Of a DNA stretch of 64,000 nucleotides, positions 54,601 through 60,073 are shown piece by piece. The notes below the pieces were generated by a model. That model ran no database searches. It was not told the origin of the DNA and saw only the letters and a program-made list of their open reading frames with translations. The stretch is taken from positions 10,665,559 to 10,729,558 of the forward strand of contig CM042086.1 of the NCBI GenBank assembly GCA_023512835.1, in the 5' to 3' direction. Origin of the DNA: Taxillus chinensis (Eukaryota > Streptophyta > Magnoliopsida > Santalales > Loranthaceae). The position numbers and the translations under genes were made by a program. Numbering within the stretch: the stretch's first letter is position 1; each line of letters opens with the position of its first letter.

Positions 54601-56059
54601 TGCATTTCCTTTGAACTACCCTACCAAATTGGCATTTATTAGATCTAAAAGCCCACTGGTGTTCTAGGCAGCTTAATAAACTTTAATATATATATATATA
54701 TATATATTATATTATATCACGCAGTATTGTTTAGAACAGTGGACATTATGATAGAAATTTAAATTTCTGTGTTTTGGAGGGTATTGGAGTTTGTGAGTAT
54801 AATTTTCCTATATTGTTCTGCAACTAATCCTTAAGGATTCATCTTTATTGTGGCTTCAAATTTAGCAAGTGAAAGTTTTCCCTTGAGCTCAGAAACTATC
54901 TTAATTAAAACTTCAGATGCTAATAATAGAAATCACAAACATCCAGGATATCCTCCGAGCCTCTGCTGCACAGGATAGTGTTGCAACGCTAAATAAATCT
55001 GCTGCACCATCTTTGGTGATAAAGTTGCCAATGCAGAATGAGGAAATAGGAGCTATGACTACTCTGTCATCCTCGACATCACACTCTGATAGGAACAGCC
55101 TGGAGGAGGAAGATGATTGGGAAGCTTTTCAATCTTTTCCTGCCTCTATAGACACTGCTGCTACAAACCCAAGTGCAGAAAGTGCACCAGAATCTTTTCA
55201 CTTGACTGAAAACTCTACTGTTCTAGATTTTAATTCTGGAAATGATGCCTCTCAACGTGGCTCTGTTTCTTTTCCTCCCTACAATGCAGAAGAGATGATT
55301 AAAGCTAAGCCTTTAGAATCTAGTGGAGATGAGATATTTGAAACAGTATGCAGTGGAAGTGCAGAAGAGATCATTGAGGCTGCGCATCTAGAATCTAGCA
55401 GAGAGGGGGATATGTTTGAAACAGGAGGCAGTGGAACAAGGAAAGAGAGAATTGGACCTGAGCATCTAGAATCTAGGGAGGGTGAGATATCTGATTCAGC
55501 AGGCAGTGGAAATGCGGACGAGTTTATTTCAACTGAGTGTCTTGAATCTAGAAGTGAAGAAGATATACTTGAAACCTCAAGTAGTGGAAATGCAAGACAG
55601 ATTGAAGCGGAGTATTTAGGGTCTAGCAGAGAGGGGAAAATATTTGAAACAGAAGACAATGAAAGCAGGACTGAAGACATCCATGATGTGGAAAGACTCG
55701 AAAGAAGCAGACTCGATTCTGAGCTAAGTCGGCGTAACTCTATGCACAGTGATTGCCCAGGGCCAGACCAGAACAATAGTCAGGTTTTTTCTGATTATAA
55801 ACCTACAGAAAAAGCTGAAGGCTCACCATCAAAATCAGATTGTCTCGATGATAACGAAGTGTCTTCTGGTTTTCTGAAGAGTGGGGAACCAGATGCTAGA
55901 ACAGATAGAGACGAGACGGCAGAAGCAGATCAAGGTATTGGGAAGAACTCCAGGACAGGCAGTGGGATCAATGAACCGCATCCGAAGATCAATGATGACA
56001 AGGGAATCCCGGAGAGTGAAAATGATGGCACTAAACAACAGTTGATTTCCAGAACATGA
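11507..56059 (+). CDS. SWEETIE: SWEETIE, HEATR5/Laa1-type HEAT-repeat protein (48 exons)
   Basis: I traced 48 exons with matching splice phases, totalling 6984 bases and 2327 residues, with no internal stop. Text throughout matches Arabidopsis SWEETIE (At1g67140, about 2.2 kb of residues): an N terminus like '[20 protein letters not shown]', helical HEAT repeats over most of the length, and an acidic Ser/Glu-rich tail. Arabidopsis mutants show dwarfism, early senescence and altered sugar and trehalose metabolism. The yeast Laa1 and animal HEATR5 relatives assist AP-1 clathrin adaptors at the trans-Golgi network and endosomes, so a trafficking role is inferred here. The gene spans 44.5 kb because introns have filled with retrotransposons; intron 6 alone is 7.1 kb. 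Two introns (4 and 19) use GC donors, and exons 9, 20 and 32 use AAG acceptors. Exons 41-43 recur inverted downstream. Exon coordinates are in the block entries that follow. Confidence 0.93.
12462..12748 (+). mobile_element. 5'-truncated LINE 3' end, intron 2
   Basis: Ends in CAATAAATTATTTTTACTTA then a run of A (to about 12748). It shares its 3' layout ('GGGAGATTGGTTGTATGCGT...TGTGCGTGA...TCAATAAA') with the LINE 3' ends near 17400, 18720 and 36460. It is only about 290 bases long. Just upstream, the sequence ATGCTTAAGGTGTAACCATT occurs twice in tandem (about 12420 and 12449). Confidence 0.6.
14080..14400 (-). mobile_element. Ty1/copia 3' end and LTR, intron 3
   Basis: On the minus strand, 14400-14268 reads as the end of a copia polyprotein (...[11 protein letters not shown]) followed by the polypurine tract TTGAGGGGGAGTG. 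An LTR then begins TGTTACTG at 14267 and runs down to roughly 14080. No other part of the element is evident here. Confidence 0.65.
16290..17432 (+). mobile_element. Degenerate L1-type LINE, 3' part, intron 6
   Basis: Broken frames give the end of reverse transcriptase and the zinc-binding region (zf-RVT) seen in plant L1-type ORF2: '[17 protein letters not shown]', a Cys...His-rich '[20 protein letters not shown]'-like segment near 16970-17030, then a TTTTCAATAAAA tail and an A run at about 17421-17432. Many stops and frameshifts. Confidence 0.65.
17433..19830 (+). mobile_element. Degenerate Ty1/copia element, intron 6 (first)
   Basis: The reverse transcriptase is recognisable at about 17900-18480: 'KAEMDAL', 'GTWELVESP', '[19 protein letters not shown]' and the active-site region '[17 protein letters not shown]', in which the usual YVDD is YVNG. 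After a LINE interruption it resumes at 18737 with '[17 protein letters not shown]', '[19 protein letters not shown]' and a frameshifted RNase H region. A polypurine tract at about 19576 and a probable LTR (TGTAGAATT... at about 19584 to TTCTTCA at about 19830) follow. Many stops; it cannot be active. Confidence 0.8.
18525..18736 (+). mobile_element. Truncated LINE 3' end nested in copia
   Basis: The segment between the copia text before 18520 and after 18737 ends 'CTCAATAAAATTTATTTTATAAAAAAAATAAAA' (here split by composition), the LINE 3' terminus shared with other insertions in the window. It is about 210 bases, so heavily 5'-truncated. The copia reading resumes directly after it, so it inserted after copia. 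Confidence 0.6.
19860..22200 (+). mobile_element. Second Ty1/copia element, split by a LINE, intron 6
   Basis: 19990-20300 reads as copia reverse transcriptase in broken frames ('[20 protein letters not shown]', '[15 protein letters not shown]'). 20556-20760 gives '[20 protein letters not shown]' and '[13 protein letters not shown]', the copia region after the active site. The element stops at about 20913 where a LINE is inserted. It resumes at 21961, with the polyprotein end ('MLDIYNPT'-like), a TTGAGGAGTG tract at 22035-22045 and a probable LTR starting TGTTAAAC. Confidence 0.75.
20914..21950 (-). mobile_element. LINE with 10-bp target-site duplication
   Basis: A minus-strand L1-type LINE 3' part: poly(A) appears as the T run at 20913-20919. 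The coding text at 21621-21130 reads '[20 protein letters not shown]', '[20 protein letters not shown]' and 'LWSLWRERN', the zf-RVT C-terminal domain of ORF2. TGGTGACATT is present at both ends (20904-20913 and 21951-21960), so both insertion boundaries are clear. It lies in the second copia element. Confidence 0.85.
22764..30079 (+). CDS. SWEETIE: SWEETIE exons 7-13 (residues 298-511)
   Basis: Exons: 22764-22828, 24315-24419, 26363-26452, 26581-26661, 27388-27456, 29480-29605, 29976-30079. Peptides include '[18 protein letters not shown]', '[13 protein letters not shown]' and '[20 protein letters not shown]', a clear HEAT helix. Exon 9 begins after an AAG acceptor (TTGAAG|GCTTGT), because the upstream CTAG site would give a stop. 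Introns between these exons hold LINE and copia fragments, listed separately. Confidence 0.92.
23180..23197 (+). repeat. 18-base G homopolymer
   Basis: An uninterrupted run of 18 G in intron 7, followed by AT-rich DNA. The length may be affected by sequencing or assembly. Confidence 0.85.
23560..23890 (+). mobile_element. LINE zf-RVT fragment, intron 7
   Basis: Broken frames read 'LSRLRGSLG', '[20 protein letters not shown]' and related text of the plant LINE zinc-binding domain. It resembles 25610-25850 closely in the segment GAGGCAGCTTGGGG...CTTTGCAAATGT. No clear ends. Confidence 0.55.
24750..25310 (-). mobile_element. LINE zf-RVT fragment, intron 8
   Basis: The minus strand reads '[20 protein letters not shown]', '[17 protein letters not shown]' and '[17 protein letters not shown]', the conserved C-terminal zinc-binding region of L1-type ORF2 with frameshifts. 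It is in opposite orientation to the similar fragment at 25610. Confidence 0.65.
25350..25560. mobile_element. Possible hAT-like 'GGGGTGGAAATGGG' element, intron 8
   Basis: Starts TAGGGGTGGAAATGGGGC (25354), a sequence common at the ends of non-autonomous hAT elements in plants, followed by GGCCTG/CAGGCT-type text and GTTGGCCCATTTTTTTAAAT. I could not define a second terminus or a target-site duplication. Confidence 0.3.
25610..25850 (+). mobile_element. LINE zf-RVT fragment, intron 8
   Basis: Reads '[20 protein letters not shown]' and '[20 protein letters not shown]', the LINE ORF2 zinc-binding domain, ending in GTTGATAAAAGAAAGTAAAAAAAAT. Only this C-terminal piece remains. Confidence 0.65.
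27650..28950 (-). mobile_element. Copia 3' coding fragment and unassigned intron-11 DNA
   Basis: On the minus strand, about 27910-27720 reads as the end of a copia RNase H ('[20 protein letters not shown]', '[12 protein letters not shown]'). The rest of intron 11 up to 28950 is AT-rich, with no recognisable coding text, and may be decayed parts of the same element. Confidence 0.45.
31680..32190 (-). mobile_element. Copia GAG-pre-integrase fragment, intron 13
   Basis: The minus strand reads '[20 protein letters not shown]', '[19 protein letters not shown]' and '[19 protein letters not shown]', then '[15 protein letters not shown]'. This is the copia 'WIIDSGATxHMT...LLSIxKLTxxLNCxVxF' region with several mutations. 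DNA from about 30700 to 31680 is probably more of the same element; the segment AAGATGATTTTGAA recurs at 30826, 31036 and 36748. Confidence 0.7.
32751..35115 (+). CDS. SWEETIE: SWEETIE exons 14-19 (residues 512-745)
   Basis: Exons: 32751-32883, 32968-33074, 34154-34264, 34351-34518, 34839-34925, 35022-35115. They encode '[17 protein letters not shown]', '[19 protein letters not shown]', '[15 protein letters not shown]' and '[16 protein letters not shown]'. Exon 19 ends TTCCCTCAG|GCATGA. Joining to exon 20 ([13 protein letters not shown]) needs this GC donor, because reading on gives a TGA at once. Intron 19 then carries a LINE and a copia 3' end. Confidence 0.9.
34595..34725 (+). mobile_element. 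tRNA-derived SINE (Au-like), intron 17
   Basis: GGCAAACCTTGGCGCAACGG with an A-box-like TGGCGCAACGG and a B-box-like AGGTTCAAGTT about 40 bases later, followed by CTTGCCAGAGC text and a short T-rich end. This matches the layout of Au-type plant SINEs. It is diverged and a local GACCTATAGGTC palindrome sits between the boxes. Confidence 0.6.
35228..36470 (+). mobile_element. LINE 3' part, intron 19
   Basis: The best-preserved LINE here. It reads '[20 protein letters not shown]', '[20 protein letters not shown]', '[20 protein letters not shown]' and '[16 protein letters not shown]', ending with AATAAAGTTTATTCTTACCT and an A run at about 36459-36468. It covers the end of reverse transcriptase and the zf-RVT domain, with only a few frameshifts. 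GC-rich compared with the intron. Confidence 0.85.
36480..37205 (+). mobile_element. Copia 3' end with LTR, intron 19
   Basis: 36846-37046 reads '[20 protein letters not shown]' and '[15 protein letters not shown]', the C terminus of copia RNase H. A polypurine tract CTTGAAGGGGAGG (37043-37055) follows, then a TG-starting LTR-like segment to about 37200. The upstream part is degraded. Confidence 0.7.
37472..41597 (+). CDS. SWEETIE: SWEETIE exons 20-25 (residues 746-949)
   Basis: Exons: 37472-37540, 37629-37751, 37836-37904, 38370-38474, 38617-38705, 41441-41597. Peptides include '[16 protein letters not shown]', '[18 protein letters not shown]', '[18 protein letters not shown]' and '[19 protein letters not shown]', all strongly SWEETIE-like. 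Exon 20 uses the acceptor ATAAAG|GCG. Intron 24 (38706-41440) holds a LINE reverse-transcriptase fragment and G-rich tracts. Confidence 0.92.
39040..39780 (+). mobile_element. LINE reverse-transcriptase fragment, intron 24
   Basis: Broken frames give the central RT: '[11 protein letters not shown]'-like text at 39085, '[15 protein letters not shown]' at about 39410-39450 with the F-A-D-D catalytic motif, and then '[20 protein letters not shown]' and 'LERKWLGW' at 39640-39720. Many stops. This is a more 5' part of ORF2 than the other LINE fragments hold. Confidence 0.75.
39951..40040 (+). repeat. G-rich tracts, intron 24
   Basis: Several runs of 5-13 G separated by A, GA or AGT within about 90 bases. 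This composition can form G-quadruplexes on the plus (coding) strand. Confidence 0.7.
42454..46225 (+). CDS. SWEETIE: SWEETIE exons 26-31 (residues 950-1122)
   Basis: Exons: 42454-42603, 44237-44286, 44425-44524, 44614-44670, 45572-45639, 46132-46225. They encode '[17 protein letters not shown]', '[20 protein letters not shown]', '[12 protein letters not shown]' and '[20 protein letters not shown]'. All donors are GT and all acceptors CAG or TAG. Intron 26 (42604-44236) carries a GGGATGG-type element and intron 29 a GAGCTCG-type element. Confidence 0.92.
42756..43853. mobile_element. Possible non-autonomous hAT element(s), intron 26
   Basis: GGGATGGCAATGGG at 42756-42769 and TTTATTGCTATCC at 43837-43849 form imperfect inverted ends of the type found in plant hAT elements. 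An internal TTTCCCATCCCTAG at about 42965 could be the end of a smaller copy. The interior is AT-rich and lacks transposase. I did not find an 8-bp target duplication. Confidence 0.35.
44812..45212. mobile_element. Possible small TIR element with GAGCTCG-rich ends, intron 29
   Basis: The left end reads TGTTAGGCTTCTTAATGAGC then TGAGCCGAGC. The right end, reverse-complemented, reads CTGTTAAGGAATCGAGCTGC then TCGAG. The ends are imperfect inverted repeats around an AT-rich middle of 400 bp, like non-autonomous DNA transposons common in plants. Confidence 0.4.
46480..49949 (+). CDS. SWEETIE: SWEETIE exons 32-40 (residues 1123-1602)
   Basis: Exons: 46480-46703, 47295-47439, 47539-47607, 47983-48039, 48147-48233, 48320-48448, 48587-48790, 48925-49383, 49884-49949. 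Exon 32 encodes a charged linker ([20 protein letters not shown]) after an AAG acceptor. Conserved text follows: '[20 protein letters not shown]', '[20 protein letters not shown]', '[18 protein letters not shown]', '[19 protein letters not shown]' and '[15 protein letters not shown]'. Exon 39 (459 bp) is the longest internal exon. Confidence 0.92.
47731..47860 (+). mobile_element. tRNA-derived SINE (Au-like), intron 34
   Basis: CCTTGGCATAGACTGCTTGG followed by TGACCTAGAGGTCCTGGG, a B-box-like GGGTTTAAGTC and GCCTCTTGCAACTCC, then T- and A-rich text. It has the same order of blocks as 34595-34725 but has diverged differently. Confidence 0.6.
50629..52930 (+). repeat. Inverted duplication, source copy (SWEETIE exons 41-43)
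   Basis: Matches the reverse complement of 57672-59949 from AAAAGTAGGGAATTAAATCC to GTGCATTAACTAACCCAATT. It covers the end of intron 40 (including tandem TTAGGTGCCTGG-type sequences and a copia remnant), exons 41-43 and half of intron 43. It lies in uninterrupted SWEETIE gene order, so it is the source. Confidence 0.93.
51525..51910 (+). mobile_element. Copia 3' end and LTR, intron 40
   Basis: 51529-51759 reads '[20 protein letters not shown]', '[17 protein letters not shown]' and 'DFVQVRHM', the end of copia RNase H. A polypurine-like CTTAAAGGGAAGAG (51774) and an LTR-like segment (TGAAAGAAAC... to about 51910) follow. It is also present in the inverted copy at 58680-59080, so it was inserted before the duplication. 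Confidence 0.7.
52059..54135 (+). CDS. SWEETIE: SWEETIE exons 41-47 (residues 1603-1957)
   Basis: Exons: 52059-52156, 52263-52359, 52464-52599, 53139-53446, 53535-53669, 53758-53922, 54010-54135. They encode '[20 protein letters not shown]', '[20 protein letters not shown]', '[18 protein letters not shown]', '[19 protein letters not shown]' and '[19 protein letters not shown]', the last HEAT-like part. Exon 47 has tandem acceptors TAGCAG, so an extra Gln from 54007 is possible. Exons 41-43 are the ones copied in inverse orientation at 58003-58543. Confidence 0.92.
54685..54715. repeat. TA microsatellite, intron 47
   Basis: A (TA)n tract followed by ATTATATTATATC. Two long A runs lie nearby (about 54288-54304 and 54386-54401). 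Confidence 0.8.
54947..56059 (+). CDS. SWEETIE: SWEETIE exon 48, acidic tail (residues 1958-2327)
   Basis: Last exon, from a CAG acceptor to TGA at 56057-56059. It starts [11 protein letters not shown], as in other SWEETIE proteins, then becomes acidic and Ser-rich with no predicted folded domain. An [15 protein letters not shown] motif lies at about residues 2010-2023 (bases 55103-55144). It is a WxxF motif in acidic context, of the kind that binds clathrin-adaptor appendage domains. Bases about 55308-55700 encode five imperfect units of 25-27 residues, each resembling '[20 protein letters not shown]'. The tail ends with basic and acidic low-complexity text and QQLISRT. Confidence 0.9.
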   Translation, partial: DILRASAAQDSVATLNKSAAPSLVIKLPMQNEEIGAMTTLSSSTSHSDRNSLEEEDDWEAFQSFPASIDTAATNPSAESAPESFHLTENSTVLDFNSGNDASQRGSVSFPPYNAEEMIKAKPLESSGDEIFETVCSGSAEEIIEAAHLESSREGDMFETGGSGTRKERIGPEHLESREGEISDSAGSGNADEFISTECLESRSEEDILETSSSGNARQIEAEYLGSSREGKIFETEDNESRTEDIHDVERLERSRLDSELSRRNSMHSDCPGPDQNNSQVFSDYKPTEKAEGSPSKSDCLDDNEVSSGFLKSGEPDARTDRDETAEADQGIGKNSRTGSGINEPHPKINDDKGIPESENDGTKQQLISRT

Positions 56060-56350
56060 AACTTTTTGTTGTGGCGAAAATGTTTTTTTGTTTCTTAGTA
56101 AAGTTTGGTATCTTTGTATTTTTTTTCCTTGACTCGTTTAATTTTGCTTCATATTTCCCGCTACCATCCGATGTTACTGGGAGCCCCATTTTGCACTAAT
56201 TTTCCCTCGTTGCTATATCTACACAAATGAACAAAAGCCGAAATTATGGAATTTCATATTCGAAAGTTACCTGTAACCTGTTTCTACTTTCCCATGCCTG
56301 CAATTTTAAACTGGATCGCAGCCCCGAAATAAATTGGGAAATTAATTAAT
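56060..56350 (+). terminator. SWEETIE 3' UTR and likely poly(A) region
   Basis: T-rich DNA follows the stop codon. TTTGTATTTTTTTTCC lies at about 56114-56130, and an AATAAA hexamer occurs within GAAATAAATTGGG near 56328. Plant poly(A) signals are weak, so the exact site cannot be read. Confidence 0.35.
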
Positions 56351-57265
56351 ACACGGGTGTATTTTCCTGCAACTTTCTCATGCCTGCAAATTTCCTTTTC
56401 TGATTCCCTTTTGTTACACGGGTGTATTTTAAAACATTCAGTGGTGTTGTTGAATGTTATGAACATCAAGTCAAGGATATTTTTGGCTCAATGTAATTAT
56501 TTCATCCATTGACCTTGGCAAGGGGCAGGGCTCCCAGTTTCACACTAGTCTAGTAGATACGTTTTTGGCCACAATTGCTGAGGATGCACTTTTGTAATCG
56601 AATTTCCAACCGGTTTAGTAAATGCTTATATTAACGGAAAAATCAAACTTGGGTGGCGTTAATGTTAATTAAATCAAGTATTATGCTATTTTGATAAATA
56701 ATTTTATTTGTAAAATAATATTAATAACTTGTTGAAATATATATCTTCAAATACGAGTGTCAAATAGGACAGGGCGGACAGAAAACGTAATCGGCGTTGG
56801 CGAGCTTCGAGCACAGATCAGCCGGACAACTCCAATCTGTCGGATGAAAAGCTTGAACGGTGATAGATGACAGCATTGGCGAGCTTCAAGCACCAAGTGA
56901 CTGCGTCGGCGAATGGCATCAGCTTGAGCCGTGGGTGTCAGCGAGAGGACCGATGGCAAACGGCATCGGCATGTGTATGGGGAGAACTGGCGCAAATGTG
57001 ATTAGGTTTTAGATTTTGAATTTTGATAGAATATTAGAATTGAGTCCATTGACTTTATTTAACCACGTTTACAGGTATCAGATTATTGTATGTCCTCTCA
57101 AAAATTAATTATATCTGTGTACTACCTTACATTACATTGAGTTACAGCCTTGACACTTAATGAAAAGAGATGAAACGGCAAGCCCAATATCTTTCCACAA
57201 AATTGAATTACATCTTTACCACTGACCCAAACTCCCTGCTCAAACAGGTCACAAAATTTGATGGC
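56351..57265. other. Intergenic DNA between SWEETIE and the minus-strand unit
   Basis: Mostly AT-rich. A GC-richer patch at 56755-57000 carries two copies of GGCGAGCTTCAAGCAC-like text (about 56798 and 56877) and repeated TCGGCGAATGGCATC / ACGGCATCGG motifs. Its short minus-strand frame is arginine-rich with no family resemblance. I see no gene. Confidence 0.4.
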
Positions 57266-57671
57266 CTAATTCCTCCATTGCTCTGACATAACAGATGACA
57301 CCAAGCCGTATGTTGTGTTCAATAGAGCTTCTGCATCAACAACTTGCTCCTTTAGTTTTTGAATTATAAAACCCAAATTGGAAAGAAATGCAAAATTGTA
57401 GCAAAATAAGTTAACGATGGAGCTGAATCAGCGAGAAAAAAAATATATATGAAAGTAGAGAAGCACTTCTCGTCGTTCTAAACTCAGCCGCCTACCAAAA
57501 GTGCAAAAAAGGGAGAAATGTATATTAGATTATAAAAAGGAATACCCACCTGATGGAAGTTTTCGGCTGTGCTAAAGATGACACTGAATTTTCGAAAATA
57601 TGAATTTAGTGGGTAGATTCTGTATGGTCATCCAGCAGTTCAGGTGAGACAAACTTCCAGCAGCTTATATT

Positions 57672-59949
57672 AATTGGGTTAGTTAATGCACGCTGTAACC
57701 GGAAAAGATTCAACTAACTATGCCCTCCATCTTAGCATTTAAGAGTTTCCAATAAATAAATAAATAAACAAACGAACTTGACTTTAAACCTATAACATTC
57801 TAGAATTTATTTTAAACAAGCATGCGTAACAGAAAGATATCATGCTCAAAATAATGTCTCTTTAACCATGTTCAAATGCTTGGGCTTAGTTGCCCCTCTA
57901 TTTGAAGAAGTGAGGGTGAAAAGATAATTCTATGCATCTCGAATAACAATGTCCAGACAAGAAAAATATCAAAATCCAGACCGATTCATTTTAACTACTC
58001 ACCATCATATTGTTTCTTCAATAAAGAGAAGGTAGACTGTATAAAATTGTTAACTTGTGAAAAGCACTGCTCAGTTGAAGCTCGTTTGAGGCACTTGTAA
58101 CCAATTAATAAGACAGCCAACACCCATTTAAGTTGCTTCTGCACATGGGAAAAATGAAAGTAACAAATCCTATCTAATCACGTGAACAATGTTGAAAAGC
58201 TAAATATCCTATGAAGTAAACATTTTAACACACTTAACTCACCTTAGGCTCAAAACGCATCATTAGTGTCTTTGCTATCTTAAGCAAAAGAGAAATAGAA
58301 TCCTCGCAGATGCCCTTATCAGGTTTCATTGCACCGGTACTGGAATTGAAGCATAGATACAATACTTTAAGTCAAGGACAAACGAATTCGTCAAATGTTT
58401 TGCAACATACTAAAATTTCAAATAAATTCCCGTAAGGCTGGGTACCTCAGCAGAATCTTGAGGAGATACGCTGAACATAGCTCCATTGTTGAGTATGCAA
58501 AATCTTCATTTTCAAGAAAACTGTCAGGGCAGTTCTGAACAATCTGTTGGAACAGAAGGAATGTAGAATGCAGGGGAAATTTTTGTTGGTGTGATACCCA
58601 AAAATATTTATGAACTATAAAATGCATATCAGTTCAATTCTAGACTTCATAAAAGACAAAAAAAAAAAAGTAACAGTAGAAAAGAACAATGAAAAAAATA
58701 TTCTTTCATATCTCAATTGAATTATTACAACATACACATATACAAGATTGATGATGACCTAACTAAGTCACTAATTTAGGTAATCTAAATACATGTCTAG
58801 CTTCTTTCAACTCTTCCCTTTAAGTTGGTACAAAGAAATCACATATGCCTAACTTGGACAAAGTCACAAAAATATATATGAAAAGAAATAAAAGTAACTG
58901 CATGAGTCATCACATCAACTAGTTGATCGATTCTTTTAATGTAGAAAAATTCTATTATACTAGAGTTTAAATTATCCTTACGGTAATTCTTATCAACTTT
59001 AATATAGTTAGTTCGATTATATTGTACTGAATTACTGTATATGGCAACTATGTTATCGCAAAAGAGCATTATCAATTTCTAAGGGTCAAAACCCAAATTT
59101 TTATAAGAGAACGTATAACCAAAAAGCTCATTAGTAACATGATTACGTACATGATACACAACTTAGGGAAACCACATCTTATATTTTACTTCACTAAGTT
59201 ACTAAATTACCACTCACAAATAACACATTCCCGAAATTAGACTTTTTGTTAAATTTGAATCTAACAAAATCAGAATTAATATATCCCATAATATCTAGGG
59301 GGTGTTTAATACGTGTATTCTTTTTTACGCTTTCATTTCATAATTTAAATATTTATTAGAATTTAAATTTAAATTCTGAATTTTGGAAAAAAATTCTGTT
59401 TAGTAAGATAGAGAGGATTTCAAAGGATTCTGCGTCGCACCAACCAACATCACCCACCAACATGGCCACCGTCTCCCATCACCAACGCTGCAGTCACATG
59501 CAACTTGGCAGCGCTTTGTTTTTTGTGATCAACATGCTGTGCATGAGTCGTGCTTATGGGTTGACTTAAACAATGCTCGATTTGTTTTTGGTGATAAACG
59601 CTGCGGTCACTTGCAAACTTTGCACATGTCCATTGCTGGTTAGCACATGATTGTATAACTTATTAATAACTTTATATAACTTATTAATGTATTATTTAAA
59701 CTTTCTAGGTTGTCCTTTGTTTGCTTGGTTAGCACATGATTGTATAAGCTTGGTTATGGGTCACATTTGGTCTTGATTTTGGTTTTTAGTTTTGGGTTAG
59801 GTGCCTGGCTTTGGACCTTCCTAGTGCCTTGGCCTGTACATATTCTATTTTTTTTTGGGTTAGGTGCCTGCACTAAATTATTTGTGCAGCTATTCACCCG
59901 CATAATCTGCCAATCTATCTGAAATCGGATTTAATTCCCTACTTTTTGG
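57672..59949 (-). repeat. Inverted duplication, derived copy
   Basis: Reverse complement of 50629-52930 with a small number of substitutions and indels. The copied SWEETIE exons lie on the minus strand at 58446-58543 (exon 41), 58243-58339 (exon 42) and 58003-58138 (exon 43). All keep their GT donors and AG acceptors and an open frame. I noticed one silent change in exon 41 and one CAT-to-CAA (His to Gln) change in exon 43. The copied copia remnant is at 58680-59080. Confidence 0.93.
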
Positions 59950-60073
59950 AAGTTTGTCTCACCTGAACTGCTGGATGAACATACAGAATCTGCCCCAATT
60001 TACAAGAAGAGCATTTCAAATAATATAAGCTGCTGGAAGTTTGTCTCACCTGAACTGCTGGATGAACATACAG
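59946..60073 (-). repeat. Two tandem copies of an exon-intron segment of the 64-kb gene
   Basis: 60001-60068 is identical to 63933-64000 over all 68 bases. 59949-59987 repeats the exon part again. On the minus strand each copy reads GCAG or a break, then ATTCTGTATGTTCATCCAGC and AGTTCAG, then the donor GTGAGACAAAC. The exon piece encodes ILYVHPAVQ. Confidence 0.85.

Noticed and set aside
55279..55776. Minus-strand open frame opposite the SWEETIE tail
   Set aside because: Serine/leucine-rich mirror of the acidic repeat region; a product of the repeat's codon use.
57615..60073. The chimeric insertion as a Pack-MULE or Helitron
   Set aside because: The inverted ends are copies of the 64-kb gene segment rather than transposon termini. 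There is no 9-bp duplication and no TC...CTRR pair; the flanking direct repeat is 18 bp.
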